A stretch of DNA of 30,494 nucleotides, from positions 1 through 30,494 of the IMG/VR virus record IMGVR_UViG_3300048927_000816; one strand, written 5' to 3'. The position numbers were made by a program, and so were the translations under genes. Source of the stretch: a virus. Positions within the stretch are counted from its first letter, which is position 1. Each line of letters opens with the position of its first letter. Positions 12,181 to 19,443 of the stretch are shown here, in pieces. The notes under the pieces are model-generated. The model saw only the letters and a program-made list of their open reading frames with translations, had not been told where the DNA came from and searched no databases.

Positions 12181-12219
12181 AACAAACACCCACCATTTTT
12201 TTATTCTTAGTATTTTCCC

Positions 12220-12390
12220 TTTGACAAAAGTAATTATACACGCATTTTGTCAAAAAGCAAAGGTATTCAATGAGAAATATGTGTCAAATGACAAAAACGC
12301 TGGAATATGAATCCAGAAGAAGAAATATAGCTATTTTTAGAGCTTTGCTAAATGACACAAAAAATATATGATTAATTGTGTCAAATGACA
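12220..12390. promoter_or_regulatory. Immunity switch: promoters for repressor and early operon with TGTCA-AA-TGACA operators
   Basis: Full dyads TGTCA-AA-TGACA stand at 12282-12293 and 12379-12390. Half-sites are TTTGACAAA (12220-12228), TTTTGTCAAAA (12246-12256) and TGACA (12353-12357). Repressor promoter (minus): TTGCTT (12255-12260), 16 bases, TATAAT (12233-12238), with a half-site in the spacer and another just downstream. Early promoter (plus): TTGCTA (12345-12350), 16 bases, TATGAT (12367-12372), with a half-site in the spacer and a full site right after it. A further full site is inside the Cro-like gene. Confidence 0.8.
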
Positions 12391-12410
12391 AACGAAAGGA
12401 GGTGCTTAGA

Positions 12411-12680
12411 ATGGGTAAAATTGCAGTGCTAGACACAGAAAAGCTTCAGGACTACATTAATCAACAAAACATTAATGCTTCTAAGTTAGCAGCTAATATA
12501 GGTGTATCTCCTGCCTGTATGTCAAGAGTTTTAAATAACAAGCGTGAACCAAGTGGCTTAGTGTGGTCAGGCTTAATTGGTCTTATGGGAAAAAAAGTTT
12601 TTGACTATATTTTTTTTGCTGACAATGTGTCAAATGACACAAATGGAGGAGGAGCAAATGAACCAACAACAAATTTTTGA
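12411..12680 (+). CDS. Cro-like XRE regulator, first gene of the early operon
   Basis: An 89-residue protein; ATG 12411 with AAAGGAGGTG just before. Residues ~10-65 form the helix-turn-helix (DTEKLQDYINQQNINASKLA, ANIGVSPACMSRVLNNKREP, SGLVWSGLIGLMGKKVFDYI). Position divergent from CI, with shared operators, is that of Cro. The C-terminal codons for NVSNDTNGG contain a full 14-base operator (12627-12640), and the end overlaps the antirepressor start by 23 bases. Confidence 0.82.
   Translation: MGKIAVLDTEKLQDYINQQNINASKLAANIGVSPACMSRVLNNKREPSGLVWSGLIGLMGKKVFDYIFFADNVSNDTNGGGANEPTTNF
12627..12640. promoter_or_regulatory. Operator inside the Cro-like gene, before the antirepressor
   Basis: GTGTCA-AA-TGACAC, identical in core to the switch operators and the longest dyad of the set. 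It lies 17 bases before the antirepressor start, next to its GGAGGAGGAG ribosome binding site. Repressor bound here could block elongation into the early operon. Confidence 0.7.
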
Positions 12681-13389
12681 TTTTCATGGTAACCAAGTAC
12701 GCACCATCGAAAAGGACAATAAGCCATGGTTTGTGCTGAAAGACGTATGCGAATCACTTGGAGATTTATCACCGAGGGTTGTAAGACAACGACTAGATGA
12801 TGACGTATGTACAACATACCCCATCCCAGATTCAATGGGTCGAGTGCAAGAAACTACTTTCATTAATGAAGACGGCTTATACGATGTCATTTTGGAAAGC
12901 CGTAAACCAGAAGCAAGGACATTCCGCAAATGGATTACCAGTGAAGTCCTACCAACAATTCGCAAAACTGGCGGTTATGTAGCCAATGAAGATTTATTCA
13001 TCGAAACCTATCTACCAAATGCTGATGAACCCACGAAACTTATTTTCAAAGCAACCCTAGAAACGGTCAGAAAAGCAAATGAGCAGATAGCAATCATGCA
13101 ACCTAAAGCAGAATACTTTGACACTTTGGTTGACAAGAACCTGCTCACTAACTTTAGAGACACAGCTAAAGAACTGAAAATCAAAGAACGTGAATTTATT
13201 AATTGGTTGTTAGATCACAAATATGTATTTCGTGATGGTAACGGAAAACTCAAACCTTATGCTCAGCACGTACCAGATTTGTTCAACATTAAGGAGTGGG
13301 GGAAAAACAACAAGGCTGGCACACAAACCCTCATCACTCCAAAAGGAAGAGAAACATTCCGTTTGTTATTAGTTAAGCAAGTATCGTAA
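12658..13389 (+). CDS. Antirepressor, BRO-N plus KilA-C type
   Basis: A 243-residue protein; ATG 12658 behind GGAGGAGGAG. The N-terminal ~105 residues are a BRO-N domain (IFDFHGNQVRTIEKDNKPWF, VLKDVCESLGDLSPRVVRQR, FINEDGLYDVILESRKPEAR, FRKWITSEVLPTIRKTGGYV). Residues ~125-240 match the KilA-C/ANT DNA-binding region (DTAKELKIKEREFINWLLDH, KYVFRDGNGKLKPYAQHV, QTLITPKGRETFRLLL). Such proteins antagonise or bind phage repressors and promote lytic growth. It overlaps the Cro-like gene by 23 bases and belongs to its operon. Confidence 0.9.
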   Translation: MNQQQIFDFHGNQVRTIEKDNKPWFVLKDVCESLGDLSPRVVRQRLDDDVCTTYPIPDSMGRVQETTFINEDGLYDVILESRKPEARTFRKWITSEVLPTIRKTGGYVANEDLFIETYLPNADEPTKLIFKATLETVRKANEQIAIMQPKAEYFDTLVDKNLLTNFRDTAKELKIKEREFINWLLDHKYVFRDGNGKLKPYAQHVPDLFNIKEWGKNNKAGTQTLITPKGRETFRLLLVKQVS

Positions 13390-13447
13390 GCATCACCTGC
13401 CCTTTGAAAACAAAATAAGCATCAAAAATAAAAGAAAGGAGCCTAGC

Positions 13448-13681
13448 ATGAAGAGTAAAAGAAATTGGTTCAACATCCTTTGTATCATCATGATTACATG
13501 CAACTTGATTGGTTTAGTCTACGGGGTAAAGGTTGATTGTCAAAGAGAAAAACTCAACCAACGCTATGAAGAATTGATTGAATTAAGGATGGATCAATAC
13601 CGGGAGTTAGAAAGATCGTTAAAGGATCTTCAGCTTCTGAAAGATAGGCTATGGAGTCTTCTAAATAAAGGGAAGGAGTAA
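13448..13681 (+). CDS. Single-span membrane protein with coiled coil
   Basis: A 77-residue protein; AAAGGAG just before ATG 13448. One membrane helix at ~8-27 (FNILCIIMITCNLIGLVYGV) is followed by a charged heptad-patterned helix (REKLNQRYEELIELRMDQYR, LERSLKDLQLLKDRLWSLL). The fold resembles spanin-like or holin-accessory small proteins but its place in the early operon suggests an early membrane function such as host modification or superinfection exclusion. Family not recognised. Confidence 0.72.
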   Translation: MKSKRNWFNILCIIMITCNLIGLVYGVKVDCQREKLNQRYEELIELRMDQYRELERSLKDLQLLKDRLWSLLNKGKE

Positions 13682-13685
13682 TCCA

Positions 13686-13964
13686 ATGAACAAAAACCAA
13701 CAATGCCTGCAAGCACTTATTAACTTTTTCGTTGATCTTGAACAACGCATGTTACGCAAAGGTCGCCTAGTAATTGCTCTATATGCTAACAAGCAACAAC
13801 TTAAATATCGTAAAGAGTTATTTTGCACCTATGGTGAGGATAAACAACTTGATAACCTAGCCATCTACTTCCAACATTTCAACATCCAAGATCGCTATAA
13901 GATCACCTTTGAGTCCTTTGTCAGACAGGTACAGCAAGGTACATGGGAGGCGAGGCTAGCATGA
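13686..13964 (+). CDS. Unrecognised 92-residue early protein upstream of MazF-like toxin
   Basis: A basic, helical protein (ALINFFVDLEQRMLRKGRLV, YANKQQLKYRKELFCTYGED, FQHFNIQDRYKITFESFVRQ). Its stop overlaps the MazF-like start (ATGA), a typical antitoxin-toxin arrangement, but it shows no MazE-like AbrB fold or other known antitoxin motif. It could be an unrelated early protein or a novel partner of the toxin. Confidence 0.72.
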   Translation: MNKNQQCLQALINFFVDLEQRMLRKGRLVIALYANKQQLKYRKELFCTYGEDKQLDNLAIYFQHFNIQDRYKITFESFVRQVQQGTWEARLA

Positions 13965-14299
13965 GCGCCTATAAACGCGGGCAAGTCTGGTACGCCGATC
14001 TAGGCAGGGGTAAAGGCAGTGAGCAAAGCGGCGATCGTCCAGTACTAATCATACAAAACGACATAGGTAATCATCACAGTACAACCGTTATCGTTGCTGC
14101 TATGACGGACAAGCATAAGCCGCGTATTCCAACTCATGTAAAGCTCGATAAGGTGGTTGGAGTATCAGCTACTACTATCGTGTTGCTTGAGCAGATTCGT
14201 ACAGTAGACAAACTCAGGTTGAGTAATTGCATAGCAACATTGCCTAAAGAAGCGATGGAGCAAGTAGATGCTGCTTTAGCAATAAGCATTGGATTATGA
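13961..14299 (+). CDS. MazF/PemK-family endoribonuclease, no recognised antitoxin
   Basis: A 112-residue protein; ATG 13961 with GGGAGG at 13944-13950. The MazF signature is clear: YKRGQVWYADLG, GSEQSGDRPVLIIQNDIGN, STTVIVAAMTDK, PTHVKLD, STVVLLEQIRT-like QIRTVDK. R26 in GDRPVLI and the TVIVAAMT strand hold the usual catalytic Arg and Thr. MazF toxins cleave mRNA at short sequences. The neighbours are a helical protein (overlap 4 bases) upstream and a zinc-ribbon microprotein downstream; neither is MazE. In an early phage operon it may degrade host transcripts, or be a stabilisation toxin. Confidence 0.9.
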   Translation: MSAYKRGQVWYADLGRGKGSEQSGDRPVLIIQNDIGNHHSTTVIVAAMTDKHKPRIPTHVKLDKVVGVSATTIVLLEQIRTVDKLRLSNCIATLPKEAMEQVDAALAISIGL

Positions 14300-14323
14300 A
14301 AACTTGGGGGGGAGGTGAGAACA

Positions 14324-14440
14324 ATGGGTGATATTTCAGAAATGATCATGGAAGGTTTGTTGTGTCAAGTCTGTGGGGGAGTTATTGATGAAGAATCAAC
14401 TGGCTACCCACGGAGCTGTGAAGATTGCGAAAACGAGTAG
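14324..14440 (+). CDS. 38-residue zinc-ribbon microprotein
   Basis: ATG 14324 has a very strong site, GGGGGGGAGGTG, just before. The peptide contains LLCQVCGGVIDEE and YPRSCEDCENE, two CxxC pairs 18 residues apart, a minimal treble-clef or zinc-ribbon. It follows the MazF-like toxin by 24 bases. Small zinc-ribbon peptides are common in phage early regions; function not known. Confidence 0.72.
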   Translation: MGDISEMIMEGLLCQVCGGVIDEESTGYPRSCEDCENE

Positions 14441-14495
14441 GCCTATATTTTTTTTGCCAAAATCGGGGTTTTGACCCTAAAAAGGAGTGATTTAA

Positions 14496-15104
14496 GTGAG
14501 CGTACTAAAAGTTGAGTTGGAATTAGATTGGTTTGACGGAGAGAACGGAACTGTCTCTGACGATCTTAAAAATCAGGTTATAAGAGGGCTGCAAGATCGC
14601 TTGATTAACAAGGTTGAGCAGGGAATAAAAGAAACGATTGAATTGAAAATCAATGAAGCAGCTGAAAAGGTAACCAGTGACTTGCTAATTAATATCTTTA
14701 ACGAGCGCCTTCAAAATACCAAGATTCCTTACAAAACGAGCAGTTGGGATAGCCAACCAAAAGAGCTAACCCTAAGTGAATTTGTTGGGATGAAATACGA
14801 TGACTTTCTAAAGCGCAAAGTGCTTGATGAACGTGGCGAGTATAGCCAGTATAAGCGTGATGCTAAATTTACAATTTGGGAGTATTTCGCCAAAGGCATG
14901 CTCGGTAAAGAACTTGAGAAGAAAGTTTCTAATCTTATTTCCGAAGCAAGGCAAAAGGCTGAAGACACTGTGCTCAAGACTCTTGAACAAAATTTACGTG
15001 AACAGCTCTCAGCAGATATTATTAATCGTTTAAACATCCCAGCGATGCTCAAGAGCTTACAGGAAAAGGCTGCTGAAATTGAAATGACTGGACAAGACAA
15101 ATAA
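14496..15104 (+). CDS. Unrecognised 202-residue helical early protein
   Basis: GTG 14496 with AAAGGAGTG just before. Predicted mostly helical and charged (LKNQVIRGLQDRLINKVEQG, LSEFVGMKYDDFLKRKVLDE, ELEKKVSNLISEARQKAEDT), probably oligomeric through coiled coils; no membrane segment. It begins a block of recombination genes, followed by a small gene and the SbcC-like ATPase. Homologues are common hypothetical proteins of Bacillales phages, as I recall; a nucleic-acid metabolism role is guesswork. Confidence 0.78.
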   Translation: MSVLKVELELDWFDGENGTVSDDLKNQVIRGLQDRLINKVEQGIKETIELKINEAAEKVTSDLLINIFNERLQNTKIPYKTSSWDSQPKELTLSEFVGMKYDDFLKRKVLDERGEYSQYKRDAKFTIWEYFAKGMLGKELEKKVSNLISEARQKAEDTVLKTLEQNLREQLSADIINRLNIPAMLKSLQEKAAEIEMTGQDK

Positions 15105-15110
15105 AAAAAG

Positions 15111-15126
15111 CCACCCAAGAAGGTGG
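15111..15126. other. Short hairpin after the 202-residue gene
   Basis: CCACC (15111-15115), loop CAAGAA, GGTGG (15122-15126). No T-run follows, so readthrough into the ATPase genes is expected. Confidence 0.35.
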
Positions 15127-15178
15127 ACAAAGAAAAACTAAGTTAAAGCAATATTAACACGGAAAGCGGTGAACGACA

Positions 15179-15358
15179 ATGAACGAATTAATTCAAAAGA
15201 TTCAGGGATGCACAACCATGCCTCAACTTGATGCGTTACGGCTTGAACTTGTGAGTGTTGGAAAGGAAGATGTACAAACGTTCACGACCTTACAGCAAGC
15301 ATTTATCAAGAAAAAGAACCAACTCAAGCGCGTTCCGCTGAAAGATCGCACTTGGTAG
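15179..15358 (+). CDS. Unrecognised 59-residue helical protein
   Basis: ATG 15179 with GGTGA nearby. The protein begins MNELIQKIQGCTTMPQLDAL and contains KEDVQTFTTLQQAFIKKKNQ, an all-helical two- or three-helix bundle with a basic end (LKRVPLKDRTW). It is placed 31 bases before the SbcC-like ATPase and may be its small partner, which is inference from position. Too short for confident family placement. Confidence 0.6.
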   Translation: MNELIQKIQGCTTMPQLDALRLELVSVGKEDVQTFTTLQQAFIKKKNQLKRVPLKDRTW

Positions 15359-15389
15359 TTCAAATAGAAATGTAAACGGAGGATTGCAA

Positions 15390-16982
15390 ATGGCTAGAGT
15401 GATTAAGTTCAAGCGACTCACCTTAAAAAACTTTGCTGGCTTGAAGTGCGCAGAAGTGAATTACAGCGATGTGACACGCCTTGAAGGTCAAAACGGTGAA
15501 GGTAAAACAACCATTGGAACTGGTCCCGTTTGGACTTTATATGGTACCGATATTTACGGCAACAAGTACAATCCCACTCCAACAACATATGAGTTTGACA
15601 ACGTGGTTTCGACTCTAATTCTCTCAGTTGATGGATCTGAATTAGAACTTACACGAGAGATCAATGATAAGGGCGCTAACCTCTTCTATGTCAATACAGT
15701 ACCAGTTAAAGCAAAAGAGTTTGAATCTGCTGTAGCTGATCTGTTCGACAAAGAAATGTTCCTATCTCTCTACAATCCAAGCTACTTTTTTACTCAACAT
15801 TGGAGCAAGCAACGTGAACAGATATTGAGGCACACAACGCCTCCTGCACGTTCCGAAGTGCTTACCGAAATGAGTCGTATCAATCCAGATCAAAAGAAAA
15901 AAGAGATTACCTTAAACCCTGCTGCTTCTAAATTGGAAGAGCTACTTAAAAAGCATTCACTTGATGATCTACAGAAGATTCATAGCGGTACTGGTGGGCA
16001 AAAGTCCAAGCTTGAGAAGCAACACATTGCCGATCAGAGTCGCACAAAGACACTGCAGGAGCAGTTAGACAGATTACCTGTTGTATCTCCAAGCGAAAAC
16101 GTGGCTGGCTTGCAAAGTGAATCAGATCAGTTAGCACAACAGATCAAAGAAATCCAAGACTCTATTGAATCTGCTAAAAAAGTTAATGAAAAACATGCAT
16201 CTGTTAAAAGCGACCACAACACTACCATGCAACAAGTTTCTGACGCCAAAGACCGGTACATGAAGGTGTTCAATGAGCCGATTGAGGACACTTGTCCAAC
16301 CTGTCAACGTTTGCTAGACGAGGACTCTATCAAAGCGGTGACAGACACCAAAGAGAAGCGAAAAGAGGAACTTCGCAAAGAACATGCTGACTTGGTAGAA
16401 AAACGCAAAACGTTAGAGGCTGAACTAGCTGAAATCGAATTTGTTGACGTATCCGAGAAATGGGAGCAGATACGGTCACTAGAGCAAAGACGTGATGAGC
16501 TACAAGACATCATTAATGCTCAATCAGATAGAGACAAGCTTCAAACGGATGTACAAGCAGCTAAGGAAACCGAAACTGCAACTCTAGCCAGCCTCAAGGA
16601 CTCTATCTTTATCCTAGACGCAATCAAGGCTTACAAAGCTAAAGAAGCAGAGTTGCAAGCTGAGAAAGTCCAATCACTCTTTACTACATTGCAGATCAGA
16701 TTATTCAAATATGTGAAAACCAAAGATGAATACGAGCCTGATTTTAGTATCCAGATGAACGGCAAGGACTATGCCACTCTATCAACTGGAGAAAAGATTA
16801 AAGCTGGTCTTGAACTTACTGAGGTACTGTTCAAGCAATCCGAACTTATAACTCCTACATTTATTGACGGTATCGGTGAGTACACAAGCAAAGTTGCAGT
16901 TTATGGGCAGTTGATTACAGCGCGAGCAATAGAGGACAAAACACTAGATATCAAAACTATTAATCACAAATCGGAGGAATAA
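15390..16982 (+). CDS. SbcC/Rad50-like ATPase with zinc hook (AAA_23 type)
   Basis: A 530-residue protein; ATG 15390 with GGAGG at 15378-15382. Residues ~1-60 hold the ABC N-lobe with Walker A GQNGEGKTT (33-41). Long coiled coils (~195-290 and ~315-410) flank CPTC (C302, C305), the zinc hook that joins two molecules. LSTGEK (~463-468) is the ABC signature and TFIDGIGEY (~490) the Walker B/D-loop region. Rad50/SbcC proteins process DNA ends with a SbcD/Mre11 nuclease; none is encoded nearby. The lengths are short for SbcC, as in phage versions. It starts the recombination block that leads to RecT. Confidence 0.88.
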   Translation: MARVIKFKRLTLKNFAGLKCAEVNYSDVTRLEGQNGEGKTTIGTGPVWTLYGTDIYGNKYNPTPTTYEFDNVVSTLILSVDGSELELTREINDKGANLFYVNTVPVKAKEFESAVADLFDKEMFLSLYNPSYFFTQHWSKQREQILRHTTPPARSEVLTEMSRINPDQKKKEITLNPAASKLEELLKKHSLDDLQKIHSGTGGQKSKLEKQHIADQSRTKTLQEQLDRLPVVSPSENVAGLQSESDQLAQQIKEIQDSIESAKKVNEKHASVKSDHNTTMQQVSDAKDRYMKVFNEPIEDTCPTCQRLLDEDSIKAVTDTKEKRKEELRKEHADLVEKRKTLEAELAEIEFVDVSEKWEQIRSLEQRRDELQDIINAQSDRDKLQTDVQAAKETETATLASLKDSIFILDAIKAYKAKEAELQAEKVQSLFTTLQIRLFKYVKTKDEYEPDFSIQMNGKDYATLSTGEKIKAGLELTEVLFKQSELITPTFIDGIGEYTSKVAVYGQLITARAIEDKTLDIKTINHKSEE

Positions 16983-16985
16983 TCC

Positions 16986-17261
16986 ATGAAAAATACTAAT
17001 CGCTTTGCTAACCCAAAAGACGCTCTAAAAGCTTCGTTACAAGCTGGTGCAGCTCATGATTATGCGGTTGTTAAATCAGGTCGTCGCTATAAAAAAGAAG
17101 CATCAACTAAAAAGGCTTATGAGCCTGGCACAATCGGATCGTCTCAAGTTGTACAGGATATTAAGGAGGTTTGGCATGGTCTAGTTCCTTCCCGTTGTGA
17201 GCGTAGGATGCTCTCAAAAATGCATGACGTACCATTCCAACGCTTCTATTCGGGGGTGTGA
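16986..17261 (+). CDS. Unrecognised basic early protein, 91 residues
   Basis: Starts 3 bases after the SbcC-like stop behind GGAGG. A Lys/Arg-rich N-terminal half (FANPKDALKASLQAGAAHDY, VVKSGRRYKKEASTKKAYEP) precedes a helical part (VVQDIKEVWHGLVPSRCERR, MLSKMHDVPFQRFYSGV). The basic charge suggests DNA or RNA contact. Its end overlaps or abuts the next gene at 17258-17264. No family is recognised. Confidence 0.72.
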   Translation: MKNTNRFANPKDALKASLQAGAAHDYAVVKSGRRYKKEASTKKAYEPGTIGSSQVVQDIKEVWHGLVPSRCERRMLSKMHDVPFQRFYSGV

Positions 17262-17263
17262 GT

Positions 17264-17656
17264 ATGTCAGTCAAGCTAGTGACAATTGCTAACGGTAGAT
17301 TGTTTGGTGGAGCGACTTCCGATGCTATTATTCTTCGCCGCTTGAATTGGGAATCTGGATCAATTGAGATAGCTCTACCTTTTCAAGAGGACACGCCTAA
17401 CATGTTCCTGAGTATGTCGGAAGCTCTTTACCTTCGTGATGCATTGGACGAGTTAGTCGGAGTTATCCCAAGATTAGAACCAGCTAAACAAGTGTTATTC
17501 CCTGAAACATTCATCTCTCCATCGGATCAGAGCGCGCTTAGTGGGTTGCTTGATAAGTACCCTCAGGACACCGAAGCGCACCTTACAGCACGTAAAGCTA
17601 TTCAGCAAGCTATCAATCTATTAGGACTCAAAACGGGAGGTTACGAGGTCTTATGA
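17264..17656 (+). CDS. Unrecognised 130-residue early protein
   Basis: ATG 17264 (GTG 17258 is an alternative overlapping the preceding stop); GGGGG lies upstream. Strand-rich N-terminal part (VKLVTIANGRLFGGATSDAI, ILRRLNWESGSIEIALPFQE) and helical end (LTARKAIQQAINLLGL). It overlaps DUF6906 by 4 bases. No family known to me; it sits between the DNA-end-processing ATPase and RecT. Confidence 0.72.
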   Translation: MSVKLVTIANGRLFGGATSDAIILRRLNWESGSIEIALPFQEDTPNMFLSMSEALYLRDALDELVGVIPRLEPAKQVLFPETFISPSDQSALSGLLDKYPQDTEAHLTARKAIQQAINLLGLKTGGYEVL

Positions 17657-17805
17657 AACAAGGACGCAACCCAACACGCCGACAACTAAAAATTCTTACC
17701 GATCACGTAGCAACACCTTCTGACTGGCTTATCAGCAAGATGGAGCCTGATAGATGGACATTGATTCACCGTAACACCAATCAAACAAAAATCATTTATA
17801 TCTAG
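17653..17805 (+). CDS. DUF6906-like small protein (50 residues)
   Basis: ATG 17653 overlaps the previous stop (ATGA). The protein MKQGRNPTRRQLKILTDHVA then PSDWLISKMEPDRWTLIHRN fits the small phage family DUF6906, whose members have a basic PTR-x-Q/L start, NWL and a VHR end. Function of the family is not known. It is followed by GGGGGA and RecT. Confidence 0.7.
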   Translation: MKQGRNPTRRQLKILTDHVATPSDWLISKMEPDRWTLIHRNTNQTKIIYI

Positions 17806-17819
17806 GGGGATTTAATTAT

Positions 17820-18845
17820 ATGGCTAACAACCAAGTTGCAATTATCCAAAAAGACATTACAGACGATGTTAATAACAGTCTTGCAAGACTACAAAATGAC
17901 GGTCTAGTTCTACCTCCAAACTACAATGCTTCCAACGCACTAAAGAGCGCGTTTTTCAAACTGCAAGAGGTTACGGATAAGGCAGGGAAGCCAGCGCTTG
18001 AAGTTTGCACCAAAGAGTCCATCGCTAATGCTCTGTTGGATATGACTGTGCAGGGTTTAAGTCCAGCCAAGACACAATGCTATTTCGTTGTGTATGGCAA
18101 CAAGCTCCAACTTAACCGTTCCTACTTTGGTACACAGGCAGTTATCAAACGACTTTCTAATGTTGAGGACATTTGGGCAAATGTAATCTTTCAGGGTGAT
18201 GTGTACGAATACGAGGTCGTAGGTGGTCGCGAGCGACTAATCAAACACGAGACGGAATTTATCAATCGTGACAATGACATCATAGGAGCTTATGCAATTG
18301 TCAAGAAAACCGATGGAGAGGAAATATTGACCTCAATGACCCGAAAAGAGCTTGAGGCATCTTGGAGCCAATCTAAGACAAGCCAAGCTGTTCATAAGAA
18401 ATTCCCTCAGGAAATGGCGAAGCGTACTGTTATCAATCGTGCTGCTAAGGCTTATATCAACACCAGTGATGACAGCGATTTGCTTGTCGATGCAATTAAC
18501 CGCTCGACCGAAAACGAGTATGACAATGGTCGCATTGATGTGACCCCAGAAACAGAGCCACAACGACGTGACATCACCAACGAAGCAACATCTAATCCAA
18601 AAGATGAACCCAAGGAGAAACCGTCTGTAGATGATTCCAAAGAATTTGAACGCTTAAAGGCAGAGATGAAACAAAAACATGTTCAACTTGGACTTACTAC
18701 TAAAGATGATATGCAGAATCATATGGAGCAGTATTGCAAACGAAAAGGCGAAACTCCAACAAATTCTGAAATGAAAGCTTATCTTAAAGTCTTGGATATG
18801 CACATTGCCGAGAAACAACAGGCCGATGATGAACTTCCAGTGTGA
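17820..18845 (+). CDS. recT: RecT-family single-strand annealing protein
   Basis: A 341-residue protein, ATG 17820 behind GGGGGA. Residues ~1-235 carry the RecT core: NALKSAFFKLQEVTDKAGK, CTKESIANALLDMTVQGLSP, TQCYFVVYGNKLQLNRSYFG, FPQEMAKRTVINRAAKAYIN. RecT anneals complementary single strands in phage recombination and replication restart. The C-terminal ~100 residues are acidic and charged (NPKDEPKEKPSVDDSKEF) and less conserved. It is followed by an MBL-fold hydrolase a few genes on, the common substitute for a RecE exonuclease. Confidence 0.93.
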   Translation: MANNQVAIIQKDITDDVNNSLARLQNDGLVLPPNYNASNALKSAFFKLQEVTDKAGKPALEVCTKESIANALLDMTVQGLSPAKTQCYFVVYGNKLQLNRSYFGTQAVIKRLSNVEDIWANVIFQGDVYEYEVVGGRERLIKHETEFINRDNDIIGAYAIVKKTDGEEILTSMTRKELEASWSQSKTSQAVHKKFPQEMAKRTVINRAAKAYINTSDDSDLLVDAINRSTENEYDNGRIDVTPETEPQRRDITNEATSNPKDEPKEKPSVDDSKEFERLKAEMKQKHVQLGLTTKDDMQNHMEQYCKRKGETPTNSEMKAYLKVLDMHIAEKQQADDELPV

Positions 18846-19017
18846 GATTTACACTCGCCTGCCTGATTGTCAGATATGCGATATGGAGATAAACCCTCAT
18901 AAAGACAAGATACTCCGTGATAAAAGAGTTTGCCCTAGATGCTATAGAGAGTTAGGAGGGTGGAGACGTGGCAAGTCCAAAGCAACTAGACCTGTTCGAC
19001 CTATTGGCTCAAGATGA
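18829..19017 (+). CDS. Zinc-finger microprotein (62 residues)
   Basis: A frame from ATG 18826/18829 inside the end of RecT. It contains DCQICDMEINP and RVCPRCYRELGGW, two CxxC pairs ~22 residues apart, then a basic tail. No clear ribosome binding site, so coupling with RecT is likely. It overlaps the next gene by 50 bases in another frame. The well-placed cysteine pairs argue that it is real. Confidence 0.6.
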   Translation: MNFQCEIYTRLPDCQICDMEINPHKDKILRDKRVCPRCYRELGGWRRGKSKATRPVRPIGSR

Positions 19018-19201
19018 GGTCCCTAAGACGTCCTCTCTTGCTCCATCGGGCAAGGTGACCCTAAACGGTATGTATTACGAGAAAAGCACCGGTTTATTTG
19101 TCTCTTATGTGCTTGGTCGTAGACATTTCGAGGTCACTCCCGATGAGTGTCTGGGATTGAAAGAATGGAAGAAAAGAACGATGAAGGAGCGGAGCATATG
19201 A
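18968..19201 (+). CDS. Unrecognised 77-residue early protein
   Basis: GTG 18968 with GGAGGGTGGAG just before. The N-terminus has SPKQLDLFDLLAQDE, a DLFD-like start, resembling short peptides that bind the sliding clamp (QxxLxLF-type) : QLDLFD at residues 6-11 is a good match. The rest (VTLNGMYYEKSTGLFVSYVL, EVTPDECLGLKEWKKRT) is unrecognised. A phage sliding clamp is encoded at 24292, so clamp recruitment is plausible. Confidence 0.65.
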   Translation: MASPKQLDLFDLLAQDEVPKTSSLAPSGKVTLNGMYYEKSTGLFVSYVLGRRHFEVTPDECLGLKEWKKRTMKERSI

Positions 19202-19443
19202 TCGAATTTTTAGAACCAGAAGCAACGATGAATATCTATGCCCAAAAGGACCACAAAGTACGATTTCTAAATAAAAATGGACACACCAACGAGCCGGAAA
19301 ACGCCTGTGTAATCGGATTAATTGAAGGGGCTGTCTACACAGTAGAAAAGACCGTGGTACACAGTTGGAGCACGGAAGTATATCTGCAAGAGTTCCCAAG
19401 TTATAGCTTTAACTCAGTGATGTTTGAGGATGTTGTCTCATGA
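19198..19443 (+). CDS. Unrecognised 81-residue protein
   Basis: ATG 19198 overlaps the previous stop and follows AAGGAGCGG. The protein has a strand pattern (TMNIYAQKDHKVRFLNKNGH, ACVIGLIEGAVYTVEKTVVH) like small beta-barrel or SH3-like proteins. It overlaps the MBL gene by 4 bases, so the two are probably translated together. Family not recognised. Confidence 0.68.
   Translation: MIEFLEPEATMNIYAQKDHKVRFLNKNGHTNEPENACVIGLIEGAVYTVEKTVVHSWSTEVYLQEFPSYSFNSVMFEDVVS

Noticed and set aside
14441-14495. Run of eight T after the zinc-ribbon gene as a terminator
   Set aside because: No stable stem precedes it; only an eight-base TAGGCCTA palindrome, too small for a terminator.
14729-15130. A 133-codon antisense frame over the 202-residue gene
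   Set aside because: The sense gene has GTG with AAAGGAG and fits the operon; the antisense frame has no ribosome site and Ser/Phe/Leu-rich shadow composition.
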